Shown here: piece after piece, positions 44,109 to 53,626 of the stretch
How the letters are laid out: each line of letters starts with the position of its first letter
How positions within the stretch are numbered: the stretch's first letter is position 1
Source of the DNA: Marinobacter mangrovi
GTDB taxonomy: Bacteria; Pseudomonadota; Gammaproteobacteria; Pseudomonadales; Oleiphilaceae
DNA length: 64,000 nucleotides
NCBI RefSeq assembly: GCF_016798325.1
Contig: NZ_JAERVO010000003.1
Coordinates: forward strand, 62,001-126,000
Direction: 5' to 3'
The notes under the pieces: generated by a model
Database searches by the model: none
What the model was told of the DNA's origin: nothing
Seen by the model: only the letters and a program-made list of their open reading frames with translations
Made by a program: the position numbers and the translations under genes

Positions 44109-45637
44109 TTGCGACCGGCCCGCTTGGCCGCGTACATCGCCTGATCCGCCGCTTCGCAGAGGGCTTTGACCCCCTGCCCGTGTTCCGGGTAAATCGCCAC
44201 ACCCACACTGATCGACAGCGGCACGTCAACGTGATCGTTGATCCGGATGGGCTGGCTGGCCACCATCCGGCGCAGGCGCTCGGCCGTCTCGCGGGCTTCC
44301 GGCAGGTGATGCTCCGGCAGGATAACCACGAATTCCTCGCCGCCGTATCGCCCGACGATATCCACCGCGCGCACGGAATCCAGCAACTGCTCGCTGACCC
44401 GGCGCAGCACCTCGTCGCCGCCGGCATGGCCGTGGGCGTCATTGACGTCCTTGAAGTGATCCAGGTCGATCCAGAGCACCGCCACCGGCCGCTTGTAGCG
44501 CTCGGCCCGGACCAGTTCCTCGCGCAGTCGCCGTTCCACCTCACGGCGATTGAACAGGCCGGTCAGGGCGTCGTGGGTGGCCAATCGCGCCAGCTCCTCT
44601 TCCAGCGCCTTGCGGTCACTGATGTCGAGGATGATGCCTTCCAGCATCAACTGGCCGTCCACTTCCACACTGCGGCCTTTCTCCCAGACCCAGATGCGGC
44701 TTCCGTCGCGCCGGGTGAGGCCGTATTCCAGCGCATAGGGCTCGGCGTTGCCGATGGCCTGTTCCACCGCCCGGGTACTGGTTTCGTTGTCCGCCGGATC
44801 GATGAGGTCGGCAAACGCGACCGTCCGGTTGTTGATCAGTTCGTCCGGCGAGTAGCCCGTCAGCGAACGGCAGCCATCGGACACGAATTTCATGGTCCAG
44901 GATTCGTCGAACAGGCAGCGATAGGTCATGCCCGGCAGGTTGTCCATCAGGGTCTTGAGCTGGCGTTCGCTGTCGTGGGCCAGATGCTCCATCTGGCGCT
45001 GTTCGGTGAGATCCTGGCCAATGGTGATGGCACCGGCCACTTCGCCGTCCGGCGTAAAGAAACGCCGGGAATTCCAGGACATGGCCCGCAGCAGGCCCTG
45101 CTTGGTCTGGATCCGGCTTTCAAAACCGCTCAGGTCGAGCCCGTCACGGATAATGGATTCCGCCAGCTCCAGCACGTGAGCCCGGTACTCGTCATCCGGA
45201 TACAACAGACCCCACATGGAATCGGAGTGCAGCACCTCATCGCGGGTGTAGCCACTGATCCGCTCCGCCGCCTTGTTCCAGATCAGCACCCGGCCGGCGG
45301 GGTCGAGCACGTTGATCCAGATGCTGGCGTTGTCGATGATGCTCTCACGGAACTGGCTCAGATCGTGGATGGCTTCCGCCTGTTCGTGGTTGACGGCCAG
45401 CATGCGTGCATAGCGGCGAAACTGGTGGTAAATGAGGGTGAACAGGAAGAGGGATGTCACCAGGACGAACCCACAGCCTTTCCAGGTCTGGATACTGGTC
45501 AGGGTGTCCGGGTTATGCACCATCATGCCCAGCATGCGGTCACTGGCGGCCACCCACAGGGCGCTGAGGATGGCGTAGGCCACGCAGATCAACAAGGCCC
45601 GGCGGAACGGCGAGCCGACTTCCCTGGACGCACTCAT
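44072..45637 (-). CDS. Diguanylate cyclase with two membrane segments and two PAS domains
   Basis: This is a 521-residue inner-membrane signalling protein. The order is two membrane segments (about 14-36 and 51-73), PAS (about 90-215), PAS with PAC (about 220-345, GMTYRCLFDESWTMKFVSDG) and GGDEF (about 350-515). The active-site motif is GGEEF, preceded five residues upstream by RAVD, which fits the inhibitory RxxD I-site. It therefore should make cyclic di-GMP and be feedback-inhibited. No EAL domain is present. The 3' end overlaps mtfA by 37 bases on the opposite strand. Confidence 0.92.
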   Translation of the reverse strand: MSASREVGSPFRRALLICVAYAILSALWVAASDRMLGMMVHNPDTLTSIQTWKGCGFVLVTSLFLFTLIYHQFRRYARMLAVNHEQAEAIHDLSQFRESIIDNASIWINVLDPAGRVLIWNKAAERISGYTRDEVLHSDSMWGLLYPDDEYRAHVLELAESIIRDGLDLSGFESRIQTKQGLLRAMSWNSRRFFTPDGEVAGAITIGQDLTEQRQMEHLAHDSERQLKTLMDNLPGMTYRCLFDESWTMKFVSDGCRSLTGYSPDELINNRTVAFADLIDPADNETSTRAVEQAIGNAEPYALEYGLTRRDGSRIWVWEKGRSVEVDGQLMLEGIILDISDRKALEEELARLATHDALTGLFNRREVERRLREELVRAERYKRPVAVLWIDLDHFKDVNDAHGHAGGDEVLRRVSEQLLDSVRAVDIVGRYGGEEFVVILPEHHLPEARETAERLRRMVASQPIRINDHVDVPLSISVGVAIYPEHGQGVKALCEAADQAMYAAKRAGRNQVCLAHSAGDS

Positions 45638-45885
45638 CTGATACGGAATCCCTCTCTATCAACGTCCCGTGGGGCATCGTCCAGGTGAAGCCGTCGCTGG
45701 CTCCGTGACACTCCCACCATGGAGCCTCTGATGACCACCTGAGACGCCTTCGGATCGCTCAAAGGGACCCCGGGCATTTTAATCGGAGACTCCCTAAGCA
45801 ACTTAGCCGCTCCAGCGCCGGGCGTCGAGCCGCAAGCCCGTCAAACACCCTGTTTTCACAGCTTTTTGCAGGACAGTCCGATGCG

Positions 45886-46914
45886 CTACAGCTGCCGGGC
45901 CGACAGTTTGCGCAGCCGCCGGCTCCAGCGCTCCTTGGCGTAACGGCGCAGGTTGGCGACGTTGTCGGTCTCATCCATGATCTCCAGTCCCAGGATGGTT
46001 TCCAGGATGTCTTCCATGGTGACCACCCCGACCCAGGTATCCATCTCGTCGTAGACCACCGCCATATGCTGGCGTTCGCGCAGCATCAAACCGAACAGCC
46101 GCTCGATGTCAGTGCCGGCGCGGACGATCTCCATCTCCCGGGCCACGGTGTCGAGGCGCACGTCGCCGTCCACGTCCAGCACATCCGGCTTATGGACATA
46201 GCCCAGGCTTTTGCCGTCGGCATCGATCAGCGGGTAGCGGGTGAACGGCAGGTCCTGGAAGCGTTCACGAAATTCCGCCACCGTGGCATCCGGGCGCACC
46301 GTCTGGCACACGGTGCGCGGGGTCATGATCGAGCCCACGGTGATTTCATGCAGGCGCAGGATGTTCTGGATGACCCGGCGTTCGTCCTCGTCCAGCGCCC
46401 GCTGGTCCCGACCGATTTCGGTCAGGGCGCTGATTTCGGCGCGCAGGTCCACATCCGCAGCGTCTTCGCCGATCCGCCGGGTGATGAGGTTCGACAGCCA
46501 GACGAACGGCGCCAGCGCGACCATGATCACCCGCAGGACACTGGGCAGCCAGGGCGCGAGACTGCGCCAGAACTTGGCCCCGATGGTCTTGGGGATAATC
46601 TCGGAAAAGATCAGGATGGCCAGGGTCATGATGCCCGACGCCAGCCCGACCCAGGTGCTGCCGAACAGGCCCGCCACCTGGGCACCCACGCCGGTCGCCC
46701 CGACGGTATGGGCCACGGTATTGAGGGTGAGTATCGCCGCCAGGGGGTCGTCCACGTTGTCCTTGAGATGGCGCAGGCGCCTGAAAAGCTCGGGGCGATC
46801 CTGCTTGAGGGAGGCAATGTAGCTGGGCGTGACCGACAGCAGGGCGGCCTCCAGCACGGAACACAAGAATGAAAAACCGATGGAAAGAGCGGCAAACAGT
46901 ACAAGCAGCAGCAT
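45886..46914 (-). CDS. CNNM/CorC-type DUF21-CBS membrane protein
   Basis: This 342-residue protein has a DUF21 membrane domain (about 1-150; hydrophobic segments near 3-25, 58-80, 90-110 and 125-145). A pair of CBS domains follows (about 200-320; MTPRTVCQTVRPDATVAEF and VVTMEDILETILGLEI). It lacks the C-terminal CorC/HlyC domain found in longer members. The family transports or regulates magnesium and divalent cations. No transcriptional partner is evident. Confidence 0.88.
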   Translation of the reverse strand: MLLLVLFAALSIGFSFLCSVLEAALLSVTPSYIASLKQDRPELFRRLRHLKDNVDDPLAAILTLNTVAHTVGATGVGAQVAGLFGSTWVGLASGIMTLAILIFSEIIPKTIGAKFWRSLAPWLPSVLRVIMVALAPFVWLSNLITRRIGEDAADVDLRAEISALTEIGRDQRALDEDERRVIQNILRLHEITVGSIMTPRTVCQTVRPDATVAEFRERFQDLPFTRYPLIDADGKSLGYVHKPDVLDVDGDVRLDTVAREMEIVRAGTDIERLFGLMLRERQHMAVVYDEMDTWVGVVTMEDILETILGLEIMDETDNVANLRRYAKERWSRRLRKLSARQL

Positions 46915-47024
46915 CCGGGGTATCCGTTGGCAGCGGAAAAGTCATTCTACCCACGGAGCTGGCGACGATTAAACCGCAAAACGGGGCGCGTCCCTGCGCC
47001 CGATGAGATCCCCGAAGACGCCTT

Positions 47025-48968
47025 TCAGGGAGTAAGCGCGCTCTGACCGTCCGACGCGAGCAGGGGGAGCCGGACACTCCCGTCCAGGACAAGGGAGTAA
47101 CTGGTCAGATCGCGGGAAAACGCGCCAAGGTACGTGCTGGCATACTGGCCATAGACCATCAGGGCCAGCTTGTCGCCGGGCTGCAGGCGCTCGGCAATGC
47201 CGGTCAGCTCGATGTCGTGCTCGCCCAGACCGCGCACCGGCTGCACCTGGCCGTCGATCAGTTCCGTCACGCCGTTGCGGATCCGGCCGATACCGACAAA
47301 CACGATGGCGTCGCAGGTGCCCAGGCCAAGCACCGGATCGCCGTTGTCGAGACAGGCGCTGTCGAGACCGTCCACCGGGAAGGACAGCGACAGCGTCGCC
47401 GTGGGAATGCCGGCAATCACGGCATCCTGGTCCACGGACGTCAGCGGAATCACGGTCGGTAACGGGTTCGGCCCCGCCAGCACCGTCACCGGCAGCGCTG
47501 CCGAGAGCGGGTTGTCGATGGGGAAGGCCTCCCCGCCCACGGTCATCGACGGCGCGTTGACCGAATCCCCCGGCGCCAGCGAGAAGCACACCTGGTGGCC
47601 GCTGGTGATCACGTTGTCGGCATTGCCCTCGCCACGCAGTTTCTCGTTGAACCAGGCCAGCGTCGCCTGGGTCACATCAATGTCGCCACAGCTGGAGAGC
47701 GGACCGGTGCCCTCCGAGGGAAACTTCGGCAGCGCCTGGGCGTAGAAATCACCGTTCTCCAGCGTTTCCTGCACCAGCCCGACGCTGGGCGCCAGGTAAT
47801 GATGGCCGAAGGGATAGGTCAGCAGGCGCACGTCACCACCGGCGGCCGCCATGGTCTTGTAGTTCTCGTAGGCTTCGTTGAGCGGAAACAGGTTGTCGCG
47901 CACGCCCTGGAACATCAGCACGTCCACCGGGTAGGGCGCGCGCGGCGGCGTCTTGACCACGTAATGGCCGTCACCGGTGATGGGCAGCTGGCCGGTCAGC
48001 GGGTCGAGCAGGTAGTCGTCGGTGTTGCCGCTGTCGTACAGCGCCAGGTCCCGTTCGTTGTCGCTGAAATAGGCCGGGCTGTGGTAGTAGAAGAAATCCA
48101 GCGCGGTGTCGGGAATCCGGTTGGTGGCCACGCCTTCCAGCAACGTGGACCGGATAAACGGGTCCATGCTGAAGCCGGTGCCCGCATCGCCCAGGGACGC
48201 CAGCACCGCCGCCCAATAGGTTTTCACCACACCGCCCGGATCAAGGCTGTCAGTCAGGTCGTGCCAGGTGATCTGCGGCACCATGGCGTCCATCCGCCGA
48301 TCGGGATCCACGTTGTAGAGCATGTACTGGAAACCGCCGCCGTAGCTGCCGCCGACAGCACCCAGCAGCAGGTTGTCATCCCGGTAGGCCAGGTAATCCA
48401 GGTTGGCTTCGGCCCAATCGACGATCTGCACCAGGTCCTGGCCGGCGTAATCCGGATCCATCACCCGCACGGTGCCGCCGCTTTCGCCATGGCCCCGTTC
48501 ATCGATGCTGATCACGGTATAACCGGCATCCACCAGCGGCTGAACCGGGGCCAGTGGATCGTTGCCCGCTTCGGTCTCGCGGCTGCCGCTGAAACCATGG
48601 CTTTGCAGGATCAGCGGATGATGGTTGCGACAGTCAAACAGGCGCGGTTCGAACACCTGGAACACGATGGCAGCGCCGTCCACCCGGGACGGCATCTCCA
48701 CCCGATAGCTGCGGTCGCCCTGCAGGTGTTCACCGGTTTCACAGGAGGCGGCCTCCAGACCCACCGTGGCTTCCGGCAGGGCCCGCTGCTCGTCGGTGGC
48801 CGGCTGGGCCGGGGTGGTGGGGGATGGGTTGTCCGAGGTGTCGGCGACCTCCACGTCGCCCAGGACGGCCGAGTCGGAGCCCGAGTCGCCGGAACCACCA
48901 CCGCCACAGCCGGACAGCAAAAACAGAAGAAGACTGGCCGTTGTCAGGCCACTGACGTGCTTGTTCAT
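47025..48968 (-). CDS. Lipoprotein alpha/beta hydrolase (S15/CocE-like)
   Basis: This 647-residue exported lipoprotein has a signal MNKHVSGLTTASLLLFLLSGC and a Gly/Ser/Asp linker (about 20-60). The hydrolase core (about 90-440) has HGFSGSRETEAG, the nucleophile elbow GGSYGGGF (near 206), FQGVRDNLFP (near 352) and FGHHYLAPS (near 385) as the Ser, Asp and His regions. A beta-rich C-terminal domain (about 480-647) resembles the X-Pro dipeptidyl-peptidase C-terminal jelly roll. The substrate may be a peptide or an ester such as polyester or lipid. It is probably in the outer membrane or periplasm. Confidence 0.82.
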   Translation of the reverse strand: MNKHVSGLTTASLLLFLLSGCGGGGSGDSGSDSAVLGDVEVADTSDNPSPTTPAQPATDEQRALPEATVGLEAASCETGEHLQGDRSYRVEMPSRVDGAAIVFQVFEPRLFDCRNHHPLILQSHGFSGSRETEAGNDPLAPVQPLVDAGYTVISIDERGHGESGGTVRVMDPDYAGQDLVQIVDWAEANLDYLAYRDDNLLLGAVGGSYGGGFQYMLYNVDPDRRMDAMVPQITWHDLTDSLDPGGVVKTYWAAVLASLGDAGTGFSMDPFIRSTLLEGVATNRIPDTALDFFYYHSPAYFSDNERDLALYDSGNTDDYLLDPLTGQLPITGDGHYVVKTPPRAPYPVDVLMFQGVRDNLFPLNEAYENYKTMAAAGGDVRLLTYPFGHHYLAPSVGLVQETLENGDFYAQALPKFPSEGTGPLSSCGDIDVTQATLAWFNEKLRGEGNADNVITSGHQVCFSLAPGDSVNAPSMTVGGEAFPIDNPLSAALPVTVLAGPNPLPTVIPLTSVDQDAVIAGIPTATLSLSFPVDGLDSACLDNGDPVLGLGTCDAIVFVGIGRIRNGVTELIDGQVQPVRGLGEHDIELTGIAERLQPGDKLALMVYGQYASTYLGAFSRDLTSYSLVLDGSVRLPLLASDGQSALTP

Positions 48969-49143
48969 TGGACTGTACCTGTTTGTTGTCTTTATTTTTC
49001 AGGTCCCGGCGCATCCTGCCGGATCCCGGACAGCCCCAGACTAATTTGGTACAAATGTACAATTCATTAGCCTTTGTTACACACTGTTACGTCAAGCGAG
49101 TCAACTTGTGGACAATTGATCGACAGATCAGGGCGTTGCCCGA

Positions 49144-49503
49144 TCACCAGGAGAGAAACGGCGCCACACTCAGCCCCAGGATCAGGGCGACAGCCAGTAA
49201 GGTGGCGAGGATGGTCACTGGCCGGCGCCACAATCGCTGGGCAAAGGACGGCACCTCACCGGCCGCAAGTCGGCGCGCATAGTCGGCTCGCTGGGTATCC
49301 TGGCGGGCCTGCTGATACGTGGCCAACAGGTCGCGGGCGCGCTCGGCCTCGTCGGCTTCCCGGGTCCAGAAGCCGCCCATGCTAATGCCCCAGCGACTGG
49401 GGGGCGTCTCGTAGTAATCCACGCCGTGCTCCTCGAACAGGGCGCGGATCTCGTCCGCCTCGTCGTCCGGGACATGGCGCAGGTTCATCAGGAAGTGGGG
49501 CAT
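49144..49503 (-). CDS. DUF6164 family protein
   Basis: This 119-residue protein starts MPHFLMNLRHVPDDEADEIR and has DYYETPPSRWGISMGGFW (near 29) and a C-terminal membrane segment (about 95-115). The N-terminal blocks match the DUF6164 pattern. It is likely an inner-membrane-tethered small protein of unknown role. A longer frame to 49965 runs antisense into the next gene and is rejected. Confidence 0.82.
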   Translation of the reverse strand: MPHFLMNLRHVPDDEADEIRALFEEHGVDYYETPPSRWGISMGGFWTREADEAERARDLLATYQQARQDTQRADYARRLAAGEVPSFAQRLWRRPVTILATLLAVALILGLSVAPFLSW

Positions 49504-49626
49504 CGGGCGTACTCGAATTCGGGGTGACTGTCCGGTCATTGTAACGGCTTCGGCCGAAAAGCGGACGACACGACGGCGCAGATCCGTGCCGGACACGCTA
49601 TTATGGCGGATTACCCGGAGACGCCC

Positions 49627-50193
49627 ATGACCGATACCCAAAACCCCGCCATCACCGACACCCGCCGCTGGGTCGAAACCGCTGTGATCGGCCTCAATCT
49701 GTGTCCGTTTGCCCGGGCCCCTTACGTGCGCTCTCAGGTGCATTTTGCCGTTACCGAAGCGACGGATGACGAGGGCATTGCCGAGGCCCTGCTGGCCGAA
49801 ATTCACCAGCTTCAGGCGCTGCCCGCCGAAGAACGGGAAACCACCCTGCTGATCCTCACCGAGGGCCTGGCCGACTTCGACGCCTTCAACGACTTCCTGG
49901 GCCTGGCAGACAACCTGCTGGAACACCTGGAACTCGACGGCACCTTCCAGATTGCCAGCTTCCACCCGGATTATCGCTTCGCCGACACGCCTGACGACGC
50001 CATCGACAACTACACCAACCGTTCACCGCTACCGATCCTGCATATACTGAGGGAAGACAGCGTGGCCGAGGCTGCCGAGGCCATGGACGACCCCGACGCC
50101 ATCTACCGCGCCAACATCGAGCGCCTGCGCGCGCTGGGACACGATGGCTGGCGGCGACTCTGGCCGTCAGACGCCTCGTCGGACCGCCGCTAG
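49627..50193 (+). CDS. DUF1415 family protein
   Basis: This is a 188-residue cytoplasmic protein. The family stretch WVETAVIGLNLCPFA (near 17) with CPFARAP, QIASFHPDYRFADTPDDAIDNYTNRSP (near 120) and SVAEAAEAMDDPDAIYRAN (near 150) make DUF1415 a confident call. The ATG at 49627 follows CGGAGACGCCC. The family is widespread in proteobacteria, and its function is not established. Confidence 0.9.
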   Translation: MTDTQNPAITDTRRWVETAVIGLNLCPFARAPYVRSQVHFAVTEATDDEGIAEALLAEIHQLQALPAEERETTLLILTEGLADFDAFNDFLGLADNLLEHLELDGTFQIASFHPDYRFADTPDDAIDNYTNRSPLPILHILREDSVAEAAEAMDDPDAIYRANIERLRALGHDGWRRLWPSDASSDRR

Positions 50194-50262
50194 CCGCCCG
50201 CGTTATCAAGCGGTTACACTCAAAAAAACACCCACACCGCCAGACCTGAGGACCCGCACCGG

Positions 50263-51651
50263 ATGCGCCAACACCCCGTCACGCTGCTACTCGCCTTCGA
50301 CGATCAGGTCCGGCGTGACCAGGCCCAGTCGGCTGCCTTCCTGCACCGGCGCGACCGGCGCTATGCCCTGAACTGCCAACAGGCAAGCCGCCAGCCTTCC
50401 GTCGCAGGCTGGCTGCAGCACATCCAGCCCCATCGCACGCCCGGACCGGACGACGATCGCCGGCTGCGCACCTGGCGTCGCGTTTCACGCCTGCTGCTGC
50501 CAGTCGGGGCTGTGCTGGGCATCCTCACCATGCTGGGCCTGCTGTTCTACGACGGGTCCCAGCAGATCAACGTTACGGTCATTATCGGCTTCATTGCCCT
50601 GCAGGGGTTGCTGGCACTGGCCACCACGATCCAGGCCCTGATCGGCTGGCGCCCCTGGGGACGTTTGCTGAGCCCGCGCCGGGACGCCGACGACCGCCCC
50701 ACGGCACTGGATGGCCTGCAACCCCAGCTGGCCGCCTGCACCGCCCAGCAGACCGCCCTGGTGTTTACCCTGTTCGCCTGGCTGACCCTGATGGGTCTGG
50801 TGGTGGTGCAGGATCTGGCGTTTGGCTGGAGCACCACGCTGCGCGCCTCGGCCGAAACCTACGCCGGCCTGGTCCAGTCGCTGGCCACACCCTGGCAGCA
50901 CCTCTGGCCGGCGGCGTATCCGTCGCTGGCCCTGGTGGAACAGACCCAGTTCTACCGGCTGGGCGAAACCGCAATCAACGAACCCGCCCGCTACGGCGAC
51001 TGGTGGCCGTTTGTCAGCATGCTGTGGCTGACCTACGCCGTGCTGCCACGTCTGTTGCTGACTCTGTTCGCGCGCACTCACCTGCGCTGGCAGGCCCGGC
51101 GACTGCTGCGTCGGCACCCGGGGCGCAGCGCCCTGTGGCACCGTTTTGACACGCCTATCGTGGAATCGGTGGCGGAGGCGGACGACAGCCACCGGGAAGC
51201 GGTGTCGCAGCCGGGCAACGCCCTGCACACCCTGCCTCCCGGACACGCGCTGATCCGCTGGGCCGGCACCGCGACCCACAACGAACCGGCAATCCGGGGA
51301 TTGCTCGCGCAGTCGGACGCCCCGGTTGTCAGCGCCGGCGGCACCCTGTCTCTCGCCGAGGACCATGACGTGATCCGCCAACTCGCCGCCGGTCGCGACC
51401 CGGTCATCCTGCTGACCCGTGCCTGGGAACCGCCCACCGGCGAGCTGGCAGACTTCCTGCACGATGCCCGCCGGGCCTGGTCCCGGGAGCGCCTGATCGC
51501 GCTGTTGCCAGTGGGCGGAGAAGCGCCGCTGGAACCCGCCAGCAGCGTGCAGCTGGCCCAGTGGCAGCGCTTCGCCGAACGTCAGCAGGACGCCAACCTC
51601 TGGGTCTGCCGCCTGCCGGATCAGACGGAAGGAGTCCGACGCCATGGCTGA
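50263..51651 (+). CDS. DUF2868 family membrane protein
   Basis: This 462-residue protein has at least four membrane segments (near 75-95, 100-120, 165-190 and 245-270). A large cytoplasmic C-terminal portion is rich in Ala and Arg. It overlaps the next gene by eight bases. The DUF2868/DUF3482 pair is a conserved neighbourhood in gammaproteobacteria, suggesting a joint function, perhaps at the membrane. The family function is unknown. Confidence 0.85.
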   Translation: MRQHPVTLLLAFDDQVRRDQAQSAAFLHRRDRRYALNCQQASRQPSVAGWLQHIQPHRTPGPDDDRRLRTWRRVSRLLLPVGAVLGILTMLGLLFYDGSQQINVTVIIGFIALQGLLALATTIQALIGWRPWGRLLSPRRDADDRPTALDGLQPQLAACTAQQTALVFTLFAWLTLMGLVVVQDLAFGWSTTLRASAETYAGLVQSLATPWQHLWPAAYPSLALVEQTQFYRLGETAINEPARYGDWWPFVSMLWLTYAVLPRLLLTLFARTHLRWQARRLLRRHPGRSALWHRFDTPIVESVAEADDSHREAVSQPGNALHTLPPGHALIRWAGTATHNEPAIRGLLAQSDAPVVSAGGTLSLAEDHDVIRQLAAGRDPVILLTRAWEPPTGELADFLHDARRAWSRERLIALLPVGGEAPLEPASSVQLAQWQRFAERQQDANLWVCRLPDQTEGVRRHG

Positions 51652-53080
51652 TGCTCCGGTCTTTGCCGTCGTCGGCCATCCCAATCGCGGCAAGTCCAGC
51701 GTGGTGGCCACCCTGTCCCAGAACGACAGCATCGCCATCGCCATGGAACCCGGCACCACCCGGGAGAGTCACGCCTACCCGCTGACGGTGGACGGCGAGG
51801 TGCTCTACACACTGATCGACACGCCGGGCTTCCAGCGACCGCGCAAGGTCATGGCCTGGCTGGACACCCACAGTGCCTCCGCGTCCGACCGGCCGGACAC
51901 CGTGCGCGCCTTCTATCTCCAGCATCGGGACGATCCCCAGTTCCATGACGAATGCGAACTGCTGCGTCCGATCCTGGAGGAAGACGCCGGCATCATCTAC
52001 GTGGTGGATGGGTCCGTGCCCTACAGCCCGGCCAACGAAGCCGAGATGACCATCCTCCAGTGGACCGGGCGGCCCAGCCTGGCTTTGATCAACGCCATTG
52101 GCCCGGACGATCACAGCGACGACTGGGAAAAGGCCCTGGGTCAGTACTTCCGTATCGTGCGCCGCTTCAACGCGGTCACCGCCCCATTCGACCAGCACCT
52201 GGGTTTACTGCGGGGTTTTGGTCAGCTCGAACACCGCTGGGAAGACCGTCTGACTCTCGCCACCGGGCACCTGCAGGCCCAGCGCCAGCAACGCCGGGAC
52301 GACGCGGCCGACCTGATGGCCGCGGCCCTGGGTGACATGTTGCAGATGCGGGTCAGCGGACGCGTGGGCGAACACGATGACCGGCGTGCGGTACGCCAGC
52401 GGCTGCAGCAGAAGTGGCTGGACGCCCAGCGCCAACGGGAACGCCAGCTGCGCAAGGCCATTGAGGGACTGTATCGCCATCACCGGCTGCAGCGGCAGGA
52501 AGACGACCTCTACTGGCAGGACGAGGATCTGTTCAGCGAACACAGCCGGGCCCTTTGGGGCGTCAGCCGGACGTACCTGGCGACCATGGGTTTCGGCGCC
52601 GGAGCGCTCGGCGGCGTGGGCATCGACGCCCTGACCTTCGGGACGTCGCTGGGCGCCGGGGCGCTGGTCGGTGGGGTCCTCGGCGCCGCCGGCAGCTATT
52701 TCTACGCGGACCGGCTGGCACGCTGGTCACTGGGGCCGCTGCATTCAGGCGGGCGTGAGCTGCGCTACGGACCGGTGGCGGACCTGCAGTTCGGTTACGT
52801 CATCCTGGGCCGGGCCCTGAATCACTGGCACCAGATCAGCCACCGCAACCATGCCGGCCGTGGCCCGGTGCAGCTCGACCAGACCGGCGCGCGCTGGCTG
52901 GCCCATCTGTCCCGGGACGACCAGAAAGGCCTGCAGGCGATGTTGCAGCGACTGGCCAAAGGCAGTGGCGACGGCCGTGCCGCCAGCCGCTATCGACCGG
53001 TGATCCTGGCGGCCATGACGGCGTTCAGCGAATGGCAAGAGGCGTCCCTGCACGCTACGATAAATCAGGAATACATTTGA
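51644..53080 (+). CDS. GTPase-like protein with DUF3482 domain
   Basis: This is a 478-residue protein. The N-terminal G domain (about 1-190) has P-loop GHPNRGKSS (near 11), a G2-like TT (PGTTRE) and G3 DTPG (near 58). The G4 position reads INAIGPDD instead of NKxD, so guanine specificity may be altered. A helical DUF3482 part (about 200-460) carries a glycine-rich hydrophobic stretch (GAGALGGVGIDALTF, near 315-355) that may insert in membrane. It is translationally coupled with the DUF2868 gene. Confidence 0.88.
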   Translation: MADAPVFAVVGHPNRGKSSVVATLSQNDSIAIAMEPGTTRESHAYPLTVDGEVLYTLIDTPGFQRPRKVMAWLDTHSASASDRPDTVRAFYLQHRDDPQFHDECELLRPILEEDAGIIYVVDGSVPYSPANEAEMTILQWTGRPSLALINAIGPDDHSDDWEKALGQYFRIVRRFNAVTAPFDQHLGLLRGFGQLEHRWEDRLTLATGHLQAQRQQRRDDAADLMAAALGDMLQMRVSGRVGEHDDRRAVRQRLQQKWLDAQRQRERQLRKAIEGLYRHHRLQRQEDDLYWQDEDLFSEHSRALWGVSRTYLATMGFGAGALGGVGIDALTFGTSLGAGALVGGVLGAAGSYFYADRLARWSLGPLHSGGRELRYGPVADLQFGYVILGRALNHWHQISHRNHAGRGPVQLDQTGARWLAHLSRDDQKGLQAMLQRLAKGSGDGRAASRYRPVILAAMTAFSEWQEASLHATINQEYI

Positions 53081-53107
53081 ACTGCCTGAATAGGCCATGT
53101 TTATACT
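53077..53107 (+). promoter_or_regulatory. Candidate promoter of ectC
   Basis: TTGAAC (53077-53082) and TATACT (53102-53107) lie 19 bases apart, longer than ideal. The -10 TTATACT resembles the sigma-S-like elements ahead of proV. The leader is about 100 bases and contains the inverted repeat GGGTGA/TCACCC. Confidence 0.4.
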
Positions 53108-53211
53108 AATGGGCTTATCCCCAAACTCCCCAGGGGTGATGCAGGCAGAGGCCGCGAGTCGCCTCCAGTCACCCTGAAGGAGTACTCGCCACAAAACGAG
53201 GATAGCCTCCA

Positions 53212-53613
53212 ATGAAAATTGTTGACCTGCAAGAAATCATCGGAAGTGACGCTGACGTCTTCGGCCCGGGCGAAAAGCCCTGGAACAGTCGTCGCCTGCT
53301 GCTCAAGAAGGATGGCATGGGCTTCTCCATGCACGAGACCATTATCCCGGCCAACAGCGAGTTTACCTTCTGGTACAAGAACCACCTGGAAGCCGTCTAC
53401 TGTGTCTCCGGCAACGGCAGCATCGAAGACCTGGCGACCGGTGAAGTGCACCAGATCCGCGACGGCATCCTGTACGCGCTGGATAAGCACGACAAGCACA
53501 TCCTGCGTGGCGGCACCGAGGACATGCGCCTGATCTGTACCTTCAACCCGCCGGTGAGCGGCCGCGAGACCCACGACGCGGACGGCTCCTATAACCTGCC
53601 GGACGACGAGTAA
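53212..53613 (+). CDS. ectC: L-ectoine synthase (EctC)
   Basis: EctC cyclises N-gamma-acetyl-diaminobutyrate to ectoine. The 133-residue cupin-fold protein has [16 protein letters not shown] at its N-terminus, [20 protein letters not shown] (near 24), [16 protein letters not shown] (near 50) and [12 protein letters not shown] (near 85). These are typical of EctC, including the metal-binding Glu, Tyr and His regions. The gene stands alone, 33 kb from ectA-ectB-ask, with its own promoter-like sequence. Length and residues look intact. No ectD hydroxylase is in the window. Confidence 0.97.
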   Translation: MKIVDLQEIIGSDADVFGPGEKPWNSRRLLLKKDGMGFSMHETIIPANSEFTFWYKNHLEAVYCVSGNGSIEDLATGEVHQIRDGILYALDKHDKHILRGGTEDMRLICTFNPPVSGRETHDADGSYNLPDDE

Positions 53614-53626
53614 GTCGCCCTGACAT

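Noticed and set aside
49504-49965. 154-codon N-terminal extension of the DUF6164 gene
   Set aside because: It runs antisense into the DUF1415 gene and has no similarity to the family. The ATG at 49503 begins the conserved part.
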